Positions 30,159-40,334 of a stretch of 64,000 nt of DNA are shown one piece after another. The stretch is taken from positions 6,064,111 to 6,128,110 of the forward strand of contig CM044956.1 of assembly GCA_024516035.1 (NCBI GenBank). Reading direction: 5' to 3'. The DNA is from Bactericera cockerelli. Lineage: Eukaryota; Arthropoda; Insecta; Hemiptera; Triozidae. Below the pieces are notes generated by a model that was given only the letters and a program-made list of their open reading frames with translations, made no database searches and was not told the DNA's origin. How positions within the stretch are numbered: position 1 is the stretch's first letter; each line of letters begins with the position of its first letter. The translations under genes were made by a program, and so were the position numbers.

Positions 30159-32016
30159 AGTCTTGGGACGAGGTGTGTTAGGGGGAAAAAAAATTTGTTT
30201 TGGTTGTATTGTAGTTGGTTCAAGTATGATGTCATTGGGTTTGTTGCTAGTATCCCATGTGGGGTGTAGTATTGTTTGTTTAAGTCATATAGTGGTGTGT
30301 TGTTCCAAGTAGGAAATATGTTAGGATGAGATGTTGTGGGTATTTCTGTCTGTTGATAAGAATAAATGGGATGTGGTGTGTTGTAGTACTCAGAGGTTGG
30401 TTTGTTAGCTATTTTGTTTGGAATTATGGTTGTTGTTCTTTCTTCATTTTCTGTTTGGATTTCAGTTATTTCTTTTGTGTGTTTTTTTTTCTTTGTTGGT
30501 TTGGTTATGTGTATTGTAGTCTTTTTGTTTGATTGGTTCTTCTTTGAAATTGGTTTGTTTCTTTTTTGTATGTTTATTATTATTTCCATTGTAGTTTGTG
30601 TCGGTTTTGGTGGGGTCGAAGTCTTGGGTTTCTGATGTCTTATCTTTGGTTTGGTTTTTAGTTATTTCTGAATTCGGTTTGGTTTGGTGTTTGTGTTTAT
30701 TTTTTTCTTCATTATTGTAGTATTTTTTGGTGTTTTTTGGGTTGGTGGAAAGTGTGTGTCTGTTTATTTCTTCAACATATTTTGGTGTGTTATGATATTT
30801 GTTTTTGATGTTATTTTGTGAAGTGTATGTAGATATTCTATTATTTGTGTTTTCATGTGTTGTCCATGTGTTTATTTTTGGTTTATTTGTGTTGTAATTC
30901 GATATTTGGAGTTCATTGTTGTTTTGTCTGGACTTTATTTGTGGATGTTTTTCTTGTTTTATGAATGGTTTTGAACTGTATTTTTCAACTATTTTCATGA
31001 GTTTGTGCGTTAGCCAATTTGTAGCTTTGTAACTTAAGTGTATTCCATCTTTAGATAGGTGGTGTGGTTTTATAAATTTGTGTGTGTTGATTATAAAGAG
31101 GTTTTCGTATTTTTCACTTTCATATTTTATAATGGTATTTAGTCCATTAATGTTATAATTTGTGTAGGGGTTTTTTTGTGGTGGTACTGACAGTAAAAAT
31201 ATTGTACAGCCTATTTTCCCTATAGTGTTTATTTGTTTCTTTATTTCTGGTGTAGAGGTTTGGTATAGGTCGTTTGTGCCTCCAGAAATTATTAGTATGT
31301 CGTTTTTGTGAATATTTTCTGGTATTAGATCATTTGTTATATCTTCGAATAGATATCCTGGTTTGATGTTTATTTTATGGTTGAATTTTGTGGTCCATTC
31401 TGTATCTTCGGTTATTTTTTTTTCCAACATATTTAAGGTGGGAGTCACCTATTATGTAGCAGTTTATTTTTTTATTTGGATTTTTGATTTTCTCATAAAT
31501 TTTACTATTTTTTTCAGTTTTTTCTGTTTCTTGGTCTACATTTTCTAGTTTCTTTATTTTATTTGAATTTTGTTTTATCTGTTCTTCTAGCTGTGATATT
31601 TTATTTTTCAGTTCATTAAGTTTTCCGTTTTGGGTAGTGTCATTTTGAGTGTTTTTATTTTCTTTATTTTTATCATTGTTTGTTGGGTTATTATTAGGTG
31701 TATTTGGGTTTTGTTTGTTTTGTTCACTTTGTATATGGTTTTCGACCAAGTTTATTTTTTTGGTTCTGTCGGTTTCTTTATTTGTTTGGGTTGAAATTTT
31801 TGGTTGTTGTTCTTGTGTTTTTTCTTTGTCTTTCTTTTGTTGGATCTGATATTCCACTTCCTCAAATTCTTGTTGTATAGTTTTATCATTGTGTGTTATA
31901 GAGAAAGAATTTGTGAATTGTAGCAGACTTTCGTTTGTTGTTATGGTATCATTTAAGTCAATGATTGAATTGTCTGTAAGTGAGTCTTCTTCTGTAGTAT
32001 TTTCACGTTTTAACAT
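30155..32016 (-). pseudogene. L-B ORF1 main part: coiled coil, SGNH-esterase, low-complexity tail (frame breaks)
   Basis: Three overlapping frames make one protein. 32016-31375: acidic start, Gln/Asn/Lys-rich linker, a second coiled coil (LNELKNKISQLEEQIKQ), then CYIIGDSHLKYVG. 31448-30462: ILIISGGTNDLYQ and LSKDGIHLSYKA, then an Asn/Lys-rich region. 30589-30155: a Tyr/Pro/Gln-rich tail. GDSH, GGTND and DGIH are blocks I, III and V of SGNH hydrolases, a domain known in ORF1 of CR1-type LINEs. Both internal breaks are +1 changes. The first falls on an A9 run (31415-31423) and the second overlap contains another (30482-30490); each would be in frame as A8. They may be consensus errors rather than real damage. 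Confidence 0.75.
30185..30191 (-). promoter_or_regulatory. Candidate -1 frameshift slippery heptamer T TTT TTC
   Basis: On the reverse strand the ORF1-frame codons are AAA TTT TTT TTC CCC, so T TTT TTC sits in the correct register. A -1 slip enters exactly the ORF2 frame. The unshifted frame ends at a TGA 30 bases downstream (30155-30157). No stimulatory structure was assessed. Confidence 0.5.
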
Positions 32017-32653
32017 TTCTATAGTTTTCTCTAAGGACGGATATAGTGTATTTTAGTTTATTTGTTTCTTGCAATAGTAGTTCTATTTTTTCAGAATTAT
32101 CTTCGTTTATAAGTTTAAGTTTTTTGATGTCTTCATTTTGGTTGTTGTTCTGAGTTCTCAGGTTGTTTATTTCTTTTTGTTGTTTTTCCATTAAGTCATG
32201 GTTTTCTGACTCCCTGATTTTAGTTTCTTTCAAATACTTTTCCATAGTATTCATCTTGGTATCTTTAGATTGTATTTCATCATCTGTTTTTATTCTTTGG
32301 TCATTATATTCTCCTAGCAGGTCTTGTATTCTTGTGTCTAGTTCTTTGTTTTTATTTTCAAGATTTTTTTTATCAATTTCTAGAGATTTGTACTCTTGAA
32401 TTAGAGTGTTTTTTTCAGAATAGAGGTTTTCTGCTTTCTCTTGGTCAAGAGCCCATTTTTCACTTATTTCATTGAATATGTTTAAGAAGGTTTCATCTTT
32501 GTATTTGGTTGCTAGTTTCAAAACTTCTGGTTTCAGTGTTATATATGTATCATCATTAAAGTTATTTAAGATTACTTTATTTTTCCTGGCTTGGCTACGT
32601 GCTCTCCTATGCATGATGTCTATAACTATGTATGGGTTGATCTTGTATGTCAA
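32003..32653 (-). CDS. L-B ORF1 N-terminal part: coiled-coil protein
   Basis: A 216-codon frame begins with a short basic region (HRRARSQARKNK), followed by a long heptad-rich Lys/Glu/Asn coiled coil (about residues 60-200). Coiled coils in LINE ORF1 drive multimerisation on RNA. It ends 14 bases inside the next frame (start 32016), again a +1 change, so it is either a separate small ORF or the broken start of one long ORF1. The most upstream ATG is used. Confidence 0.65.
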   Translation of the reverse strand: MTYKINPYIVIDIMHRRARSQARKNKVILNNFNDDTYITLKPEVLKLATKYKDETFLNIFNEISEKWALDQEKAENLYSEKNTLIQEYKSLEIDKKNLENKNKELDTRIQDLLGEYNDQRIKTDDEIQSKDTKMNTMEKYLKETKIRESENHDLMEKQQKEINNLRTQNNNQNEDIKKLKLINEDNSEKIELLLQETNKLKYTISVLRENYRNVKT

Positions 32654-33448
32654 TTGAGTTTTGTATATGTAGGTGATTTGTTAGTTATTTGTTTGTGATC
32701 TGTTTTATTAATAAAAATATATTATGTTCTTTTTTACATGTAGGATAGAATTTATACAAATTATAATCATCTATTTATACTTTGTTTGTCATGTCAGAGA
32801 TAGAATATCACTTACTAATTGATGGGTTTGATAAGTTGGTATCTGTTGTGTATTAGTTATAGTTATGAATAATAACAGTAGTTGTTAGGTGGTAGTGACC
32901 ATCTGTAATACTTATGAACAGTTGTCCTGCCGCCTATTTGATAAACCACTGTTCTAATATTTTTAAAAGTTAAAATAACAGGTGCCAAATACCATTTGAT
33001 TTGTGTTTAATTAGTTGTGTTTTACTGTGTTTTATGGATTCATTGAATTTTTGTTGTAATAAAATATTGTTGGTTACTTACGTTGAGTTTGAATCACCTT
33101 AGAGTTGGTCTTAGGTATTGGAAATCCTAGTAGGGTTTGATTAATGTGAGTGTGATTATTTGTTGAGTATATGAGACAAAGTATGTTTGATAATAGATCA
33201 GTTTAAATGTAGGGTCTTAGATACTAGATTTCACTGGAGGCTTTGCTTCTATGAGATAAGAGTATTTAAAAAAAAATAGAAAGGAAAAATCATGAGGCAG
33301 AAAGTCTCTTGGGTCTTAATCCGATAACTATCAGATAATCAGAAATTACTTAAGATGCTGAAGCATTTAACAACTATGAATGTAATATAAGAGGTACTTT
33401 ACTTCAGTTAAGCTTATTAAATGGTGTCAGTATGTTGCTAAAGTAGTA
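32654..33448 (-). other. L-B 5' UTR
   Basis: About 795 bases precede the first ORF and reach the target duplication at 33449. AT-rich, with no open frame. A LINE promoter is expected here, but no specific motif was identified. Confidence 0.6.
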
Positions 33449-33456
33449 AAGGTTAT

Positions 33457-33621
33457 TGCACGTGATGTCTTGTGCCAGGACTCCAAAACTGTATGTAACT
33501 GCGGGTTCTATTTTGATCTTGTAGATTTTGTGTATTGTGTTGAGATTTAGTTTTTGCATATGTTGTATTGATCCAATAGCATGACTGGCTTTGACACTCT
33601 TTGCTCTGATATTCAAATTTA
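33457..33621 (-). pseudogene. L-C ORF2, part before the L-B insertion point
   Basis: Encodes a LINE RT C-terminal segment (RAKSVKASHAIGSIQHMQ, IKIEPAVTYSFGVLAQD) ending in DITCNNL at the L-B target duplication. It starts abruptly at 33621, next to the second copy of ATTGAGCTCTGA, so the LINE was truncated on insertion into H1. Confidence 0.75.
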
Positions 33622-33880
33622 ATTGAGCTCTGAAATTTTCCGAAAAAAAGTCAAAAAATAAAGTTTACGACTTGCCGATACAGAATTTTTGTAGAATCTA
33701 GAATGTAGGAAAAATAGCATTCTACCATTTTAAACAAATATGAAGAAAATCGGTTAAGCGGTTTTGGAGATACAAGTGATTTAGTATAAAATCTCAATAT
33801 TGCCACACTAATACAATGTGAACCAATCACGAGGAAGTATTTTGTCCATAATTGGCTGTGTATTTTTTCCCTCAGTTGAC
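33622..33880 (-). mobile_element. H1 element, 5' half, continuation of 25233-25692
   Basis: The reverse strand carries ttggttcacattgtattagt, cacttgtatctccaaaaccg, ctacattctagattctaca and attctgtatcggcaagtcgt, joining in sequence order to the half at 25692. The exact 5' end is not resolved. Confidence 0.7.
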
Positions 33881-34484
33881 CGTTTTTTCTCCTTCTGTCG
33901 CTCTTTTTGAATAAGTTTCCCCGAAGTTTTTCTCAGATATTAGAAAATTACTTTTTCAAGACCTTCTTCCTTTTTATCCGTGTCTCCGGAGTAATTGATT
34001 ATTTAGCTCCAACTCAAGGGACCTTGCCGCTGGCTTTGAAAAGTAATAACTTGAGTTTTATTGTTGGGAAACGGAACTGCGAGGAGTTTTATGGATCCGT
34101 TTGGATTCGAGTAGGTATCGAAATGTGATACTTGAATATCAAAAATAATTGTACCTTTTTTTTTGAGAACTCTTCTTCGTCTTATTCTTTCACTTTGCCT
34201 TTTTCCCAAGCCTATTATTATTATTATATTTTGCTTTATTAGGTAAGTCAAAGTTAAATATATACAGCAAAATACAATGAAATTATAAAGAGAAAATAAA
34301 TAGATCGAACAAAGACACAAGAACAAAAAAGATAATAAAGCTAATGTCCTACTTAAAGGACGGGGTTATTGCCTGTGAAAATCTCTTCCGCCCCAAACCT
34401 ACTTGGGGTTTCATTCAACCTCATGGTTGATGTTGGTTGGTTGTGTCACATTATTACGGCCTGATGCCCTTCATAACGCCAACA
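33881..34484. other. Unassigned; diverged 'ttcaacctcatggttg' repeat at 34150-34480
   Basis: cttcttcgtcttattctttc, ctcatggttgatgttggttg and gatgcccttcataacgccaac belong to the dispersed family seen more completely at 56262-56420. The rest is unassigned. Confidence 0.5.
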
Positions 34485-34985
34485 TTTTTACTTTCCTTAT
34501 CCTACAATAAGGAAAGTATTGTATTCGTCGAAAATTTGACCTACCCAGTTTTTCACATTTCTGGACGAATCATAGCTTCAGGATACCAAAATAGTTGTTT
34601 TCAGCCATTGGTCCGTGCGTCTGTCTGTGTGTGAACAGGATATCTCAAGAACGGTAAGAGCTAGAGACTTGAAATTTGGTATGCAAATCACTTTTATACA
34701 CCAGACGAACCACGTAACTTTTGGTTGAAATCGGCCGCAAAATGCGGCCGCAGGGCCGCAAATATTGGCCGCAAGCGCCGCTTCTATGAATTGGTTAAAG
34801 ATACAAAAAAAGTTAGAGAACAACATTTTCTTAGATTAAAAAAATAATAGGGGTCTTCTCTGATCATTTTTTTGATATCTTGAACTTTTTGGACCTCGGC
34901 CCAATTTACCGGTATTTTGGGGGGGACCCGCTTTGACTAACTTTTTTATTATTCATCCTAGATGGGCATTGTGACATATCCAATC
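34485..34985 (-). mobile_element. H2 element, reverse copy, one end lost
   Basis: The terminal hairpin (ACTTTCCTTATC...AAGGAAAGT) is at 34490-34520. It is followed by tggtatcctgaagctatg (reverse), the ggccgcag block and 'ccaatttaccggtattttgg'. The tetranucleotide tract has shrunk to gtctgtctgtg. The distal terminus beyond about 34985 is missing. Confidence 0.65.
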
Positions 34986-35299
34986 CAATTTAGATTTAGA
35001 AAAAAAATTGGTCGAAAAAAAACCACCCTGTATGTAAAATTTTTGTTTAAAAAAGTACTCAGACACCATTTAGAAGTAAAAATATCAAATAAAATTCAGG
35101 TCAATCCATTTAAAAATCGAAAGTTGACACTTCAATTTCTGACTTTTGCACCACCCTGTATAAAAAAAATTCATGAATGAAACCGCATAATTAGTACATG
35201 TACCCTAGGATTTTTTATTTTTCAAAAACTCTTTCAGGGGCCGAGTAATTTGAGGTGTCCAAGTTTGGTGGGACACCCTGTATTAAATTTGCTGATAAT
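34986..35299. repeat. Clustered CACCCTGTAT motifs
   Basis: accaccctgtatgtaaaa (35020), caccaccctgtataaaa (35150) and gacaccctgtattaaat (35272) resemble terminal motifs of insect DNA transposons. No complete element could be delimited. Confidence 0.4.
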
Positions 35300-35482
35300 A
35301 ATTATACTCTTTATTGGAAGGTACCTAACCACCAGACGAGGTTATTGCTTAAAACATTTTATACCACTTAACCTTCAGAGTCTTATTATTATGTAGCAAT
35401 ATACTCGAAATAATGAGAAACGGATCCCTACGCTACCTGGATCCTCAGACTAGCGTCTTAACCACGGCTGATCTACTTAGAA
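35300..35482 (-). repeat. T2 SINE, reverse copy
   Basis: Tail-first T2 (ataatactctttattggaag through ccttcagagtcttattatta, then ggatccctacgctacctgga). The A box is mutated. Confidence 0.8.
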
Positions 35483-35575
35483 GAACTAATTCGCTACAAG
35501 AACATAAAGTGTATACATAAAATACGTCCCAATTGGTCAATTAAAAATAATAATAAATAAATGTGTTTTGGTGTG

Positions 35576-35835
35576 TTATTATATCAAAATTTTAGTGGGT
35601 AGCGCAGAATTATAAGACTTTTCCATATCTTTAATATCTCAATATCTTATTTTTGCCTATAATTCCGCCACTGGTTGCTGCTTACATTAAAGCAGCTACT
35701 CATTTTTCCTCACGAGGTATGAGTGGACCCCGACCACATAAGTACAGAGCAGAAAAAATCCTGCCCTGCTGGGAATCGAACCCACTGTGCGTGCAATGCC
35801 TAGCCCGCTAACTCACTCTGCCACGGTGACTACTC
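35576..35835 (-). repeat. T3 SINE, reverse copy
   Basis: Complete T3 in reverse: end block gtgggtagcgcagaattat, body cacgaggtatgagtgg, head gaatcgaacccactgtgcgt and ctagcccgctaactcact. Confidence 0.85.
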
Positions 35836-36043
35836 AATTGGTTAATTATACTCAATTCAAATAGGTATTCACACTTATTTTAAATACGAGTTTTTCACTG
35901 TTTCCTGAGTTTAATCAAAATCTTCACGGTTTTAATCAAAAGAAGTAATTTAATTACAAGACTTGTATTGCAAAACTAATTGTATTTAAAAAGTAGAAGA
36001 TTTCAAATCCGCCTTAACTTGTTTGAGAGTTGTGTTATTAAAT

Positions 36044-36481
36044 CAGGGGTTCCCAAACTGTCGTCCGCGGACCACTGATGGTCCGCCAGAAGGTTTAAAG
36101 TGGTCCGTGAGGTGGTCCCCGCAGTAGAAAAAACGCGTTCGAAGTCGTTGATTTGGAAGTATTTTGGTCCAAGTAGGCTTTAAGCCTACCAAACCATCCG
36201 GAAAATGGCCCTGCGGTTTCTGATGGTGTTCAGCACTACATACATTTCTGAACAAGGCTTCTCTATCCTTGTAAATAAGAAGTCCCAGCAAAGAAATGAG
36301 CTTAACCCGAGTAATGACATGAGAGTTTGTTTCAAAGAGTATTAAACCTCGCAGTGGAAAACTAGTAAGAGACATGCAAGCACATCCATCGCATTGAAAA
36401 AACCAAGGCTATGAAAGTGGTCCGTGGAAAATTATGAAATTCAAAAGTGGTCCGTGGCTTGAGGAAGTTTAGGAACCCCTG
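36044..36481 (+). mobile_element. hAT transposon remnant with transposase C-terminus
   Basis: Inverted termini CAGGGGTTCCCAAACT and AGTTTAGGAACCCCTG are flanked by a perfect 8-bp duplication TATTAAAT (36036-36043 and 36482-36489), the hallmark of hAT. The left interior repeats the 'ggtccgcggacc' theme of Charlie/Buster-type elements. At about 36240-36395 forward frames resemble the end of a hAT transposase: ISEQGFSILVNKK and, after a frameshift, IKPRSGKLVRDMQAHPSH followed by a stop. It is non-autonomous. Confidence 0.82.
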
Positions 36482-36978
36482 TATTAAATGAAATCATTCA
36501 ACATAGACTATTTCAAAGAAAAAGAAAAACTGTTCAATGCAGTTTTCAACAGCACTTCATGTTTACTCTTTTTTATGCTATTGAGTAAAAACCTATTCTA
36601 AATAAGGAAAGTAAAAAAGCGATAGAATTTATTTTTTCTTAATTAATCTCAATTAAAAGAACATTAATTCTTTTCCCGGCTTGTTCTTTAATCAATTTCC
36701 ATTCATCGCAATCTTTTTCATGAAACTTTAGTTCCGCTTTCCGTTCGTTCCTTCATCAAAGTTTCAATAGTTCGCTAAGTATTCCCGATGCTTATCAGAC
36801 GGAAAGTGTGAACTTATTCACTGAGAATCGAAATGATTGCATTGACATTTAGGGCGAAGTGTAGGGACAAATTTTATAGCTTGAGTCACTGCTAAGCGTT
36901 GGTTTTCCCTATCTTACGCAGTACGCAATCCGTGCAGGAATTTTTCCTCATTTATTCTGGTTTTTGACAACATAATAA

Positions 36979-37175
36979 TTGGTAGTCAAGTGGTTAACGC
37001 GCTAGTCTGGTAATCCGTTGGTTCGAATCCCACCCAGTGCATGAATTTATGCTCATTTATTTGAGTTTGTGACGACTTAATAATAAGACTCTGAGGGTTA
37101 GGTGGTAGAAAATGCTTTGAGCATTACCCTCGCCTGGTGGTTACCTTCCACTAAAGAGTGTTATTATTATTATTT
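36979..37175 (+). repeat. T2 SINE copy
   Basis: ttggtagtcaagtggttaac, tggttcgaatcccaccc and the tail cctcgcctggtggttacctt ending in (ATT)n. It lacks the gtagcgtaggg insert found in the 50953 copy. Confidence 0.88.
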
Positions 37176-37514
37176 TAAATCAAATCAGGACGTAAAAACC
37201 AAAGATCTAATAGAGGTCGGTATGATAGTTAGGGTTGTGGGTTGTGGAACTCCAACCAGTTAAAAATAATAACTGCTTTGGAAACACCTTGTATATCTGC
37301 ACTCATGGAATTCGCAACCTTTTCTTTCTTTCCAGCCGCAGGCTCATGCGAAAATCATGTCGCTCAGTTTACGCCGTTATGTTCTGAACTTTTGTGCAAA
37401 AAAAAAAAAAAAAAACAAAACAGAAACAAAAAGAAGAAGTAGAGAAGAAGAGACAGAAAAAAACAACAAGGTTTGCAGAAAACTATATCGCAATTTTCTT
37501 TTATGTGCATTTAT

Positions 37515-37645
37515 TTCCCAGGTCCTTGTCTCTCTCTCTCCTTCTTTCTCTCTCTCTTTCTTTCTCTCTCTCTTTCTTTCTCTCTTTCTTTCTCTCTTTC
37601 TCTTTTTTTCTCTCTCTCTCTCTTTCTTGATCTCTGTCTCTCTCT

Positions 37646-37682
<37 letters not shown>

Positions 37683-37905
37683 ATATATAATTATTATATG
37701 TCCCTCTTACTCCATTTTTCTCTCTATTTCTCTCTTTTTCTCACACCATTTCTTACTCTCTATCTCTGTCTCTCCATTTCTCCCTCTTACTCCATTTTTC
37801 CCTCTTACTCCATTTCTCTCTCTTTTTCTCACACCATTTCTCTCTCTATTTCTATCTCTCCATTTTTCCCTCTTTCTCCATTTCTCTCTCTATCTCTGTC
37901 CTCGT
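37515..37905. repeat. CT-rich microsatellite
   Basis: (TCTC)n and (CTTT)n runs to about 37680, then three to four tccctcttactccatttt(c/t) units of about 20 bp. Confidence 0.9.
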
Positions 37906-38186
37906 TTCTGGATTCGAGTGTTTTAAAATGTACTTTCAGTATCGTGCATGTACAATTGTAAAATTGTACAGAGACAATCGTTAAACTTAATGTCTAACTA
38001 AGATTACAGGATGGTGTGTAAAAAGTGCACGGTTGTAAAATGTAAAGTGCATTGTATGATGCAATAATGGAAAAAAGTATGCTTTTACGTGTTTCAAAAT
38101 CTAATGCAAATGTTATCATGTTAGTTAGTATTATTTTAATACAGTCGGACCTGCATAAAAAGGAACTCAGGGAACCGGAAATACCT

Positions 38187-38220
38187 ATAAGATGCTTGTA
38201 CACCTGTACAAGCATCTTAT
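38187..38220. repeat. Perfect 16-bp palindrome
   Basis: ATAAGATGCTTGTACA and TGTACAAGCATCTTAT are exact reverse complements separated by CC. Nearby acagtcggacctgcata suggests a DNA-transposon terminus, so it may be part of a MITE. Confidence 0.85.
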
Positions 38221-38443
38221 CTTTAAAAAAATGAAACCTCTATAGACACATGGCCTAACACACGCTTTGCATTATTGGCCACTTAAACTTGCCATATTCT
38301 TAATTTTCATTTTATAATAAGTTATTTTTTACATTAAAATTTTATTTATAAAGATGAAAGAATTTATTGAATAAAAAATAATCTTCTGAAAGTACTGAGA
38401 AAAAAAATGAATTCTATGAGGTTTAGCCAATTCTTGCTTATGA

Positions 38444-38679
38444 GCCAGCGTCGCTATGGCTCGTTGAATCCCATTCCGTCACTGAAGTTAAGCAACGTCC
38501 AGCGAGGCTAGGAATCGGATGTGTTACCATGCAAATTCGAACCCTCGTGATTCTGGCTATTCCCAGTCCCACTCAGGCTGGGTGAGGTTAATTAGAGTGC
38601 CTGGTTTGTTAGTTTCCAGCAAATGGAGTGTAAAACCCCCGTGGTGATATGACCATGAAGTTGAAAGTGACGTTAGAAA
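38444..38679 (+). repeat. 5S-rRNA-derived SINE, forward full copy
   Basis: gccagcgtcgctatggctcg, cactgaagttaagcaacgtc and gcgaggcta form the 5S head. The body is ctcgtgattctggctattcc, caggctgggtgaggttaat, cagcaaatggagtgtaaaac and gttgaaagtgacgttag, followed by A-rich sequence. Confidence 0.88.
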
Positions 38680-39330
38680 AAAATATCTTTATCTTTTCTT
38701 TTAGTGAAAAACTTGTTCTTTTGCACACCCTTGTTTTTATCCGCCAATTTATTTTCCTCCCATGCTTGTGGTGGCGTCCCATTATCCAGGCTGTATTTAA
38801 CCACTAAATTTCTTGGAAAAGTTGAACACTGTTCTAATATGTAATTGAATTGTTTAAAACCATTCCAGAATTTTGGATAACAACGTCTTCTTCTTTCACT
38901 TTGCCTTTTTCCCTGGGGTTGTGATTTTTCCCTAGAGTTGGGGTTGGAATTGCTCAAATGCTCAGCCTCATGGTTGAAGTTTGTATAATTATGTACAAAA
39001 AAATATAATTATACTATTGTTCATAATAAAATTCCAAGAAAGAGTTTAAATTTAATTATTATTTTCAATTAATCCATTAATTCCCAAATTATTTTTTCTC
39101 CAAATTTACTAATGTTCTCCGGATTCTTGTTACTTACGTTCCGAAGTCATTTCAGTCAAGAAAGTTCGTATAATATTGTTTTTTACCGTTTACGAAATAT
39201 GAAGTGGCACAGTGGGCATTCATGGATTCCAAAAATCTATTTTAAGAACTAGTACTTGTCTGTTGAATTGTAAAAAAAATAAATGTAAATTGGAAGATGA
39301 TGTCACAGGCATAGTAGTTTAATTATTTGC
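38680..39330. other. No gene recognised
   Basis: A weak match to the 'ctcatggttgaagtt' dispersed repeat lies at about 38886-38985. Otherwise AT-rich. Confidence 0.45.
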
Positions 39331-39357
39331 AAAAAAAAAAAAAAAAAAAAAAAAAAT
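39331..39357 (+). repeat. Poly-A run
   Basis: About 26 consecutive A; no retroelement body recognised upstream. Confidence 0.8.
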
Positions 39358-39490
39358 AGCAACAATCAATTTGGATCAGGTATCCACTATAATCCTTGCA
39401 TTATTAAAAGATAAAGTGTCTTATGTTAAAGGACCTGGGACATTAAATATATTTTCTATTTTTGAAGAAACACTATAAGAGCTTTAAACC

Positions 39491-39633
39491 GACCTCAGTA
39501 GCATGATCGATAAGGCGGCGGACCTGTAACCTGGAGGTCGGTGGTTCAAATCCCGGTTTCAGCGTAGATTTAGTAAAAGCGATGTTGAGTAGTTGTAATA
39601 TCACGAAAGTGATTAACACAAATATGATAACTT
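39491..39633 (+). repeat. T1 SINE copy next to a splice acceptor
   Basis: Full-length T1 (gacctcagtagcatgatcga, ggttcaaatcccgg, through tatgataactt). It ends about 19 bases before the acceptor AG of the putative peptide-gene exon at 39653. Confidence 0.88.
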
Positions 39634-39652
39634 AATTAATTGATTGTTTCAG

Positions 39653-39732
39653 AAATGCTGACCTCAGAATGATTGTTGCCACTGTCTCTGTTCTATTGGT
39701 AGTCCATACCTTTGCATCAACCACCAGAAATG
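39653..39732 (+). CDS. Putative host gene exon: signal peptide of a small secreted peptide
   Basis: An acceptor-like ttgattgtttcag precedes 39653 and a strong donor GTAAGT follows 39732. The ATG at 39669 opens 21 codons plus one base (phase 1). They encode MIVATVSVLLVVHTFA and a few polar residues: a Met, a hydrophobic core and small residues, as in a signal peptide. An upstream ATG at 39655 starts a five-codon frame whose TGA overlaps the main ATG (ATGA), so initiation may be modulated. The phase-1 junction continues in frame into the exon at 42530. No gene family is recognised. Alternatively the exon is internal, since the frame is open upstream to the acceptor. Confidence 0.5.
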
Positions 39733-40334
39733 GTAAGTTGAATTTAACATTTTTTTTTATTAAATAAAGCACTATTGTTTTTTTTGTTTTTCTCATTTAA
39801 AAAATAACTATCCAGTAGGTACATTTTTCAAAATGTTCGTATATTTCGTATGTAAAAGGGTCTCGCTTATGGAAAGATACAAAAATAAGCTACAAAAGAA
39901 CTAAATCAAGTAGCGTTTACATCGAACTCAAGAAGTCAGTATAATCATCTTCGGCGTAGGTTCCTTATGGAGGCAACTCTGAATTTTGTCTTTGGAGCAA
40001 AAACCATCCATGGAGGTTGGGATTTAGGTTAACTCCTCAATCCTCGTATTGTTCTTGGAATCATTAACCAGACACGAAATGTGCCAGATGTAGAGAAAAG
40101 CTGGTTAGTGAATGTTTTCGTGTATGAAAATAAATTTTTATTTTGTTTATCACACACACACATACACGCACACACACACATACACGCACACACAAATACA
40201 TATTTCATTCATATTCCATTCCATAATCTCCCCCACTCCTAGAAAAAGTTCAAGGTCGCAAAATTCCTCTGACGTCATCAGAAAAAAAAGCTCCGAAGGA
40301 ATCTTTCAGCTCCTAATGGAAACAGTCGATTAAT

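Larger units (their letters stand above)
26817..33448 (-). mobile_element. Full-length LINE L-B with 8-bp target duplication
   Basis: A 6.6-kb reverse-strand LINE has about 0.8 kb of 5' UTR, a coiled-coil/esterase ORF1, an endonuclease/RT ORF2, a 190-base 3' UTR and a terminal (TACTA)n microsatellite. AAGGTTAT flanks it at 26809-26816 and 33449-33456. Removing the element and one duplication restores the L-C reading frame, which fixes the boundaries. ORF2 is uninterrupted, so the insertion is probably recent. Confidence 0.88.
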
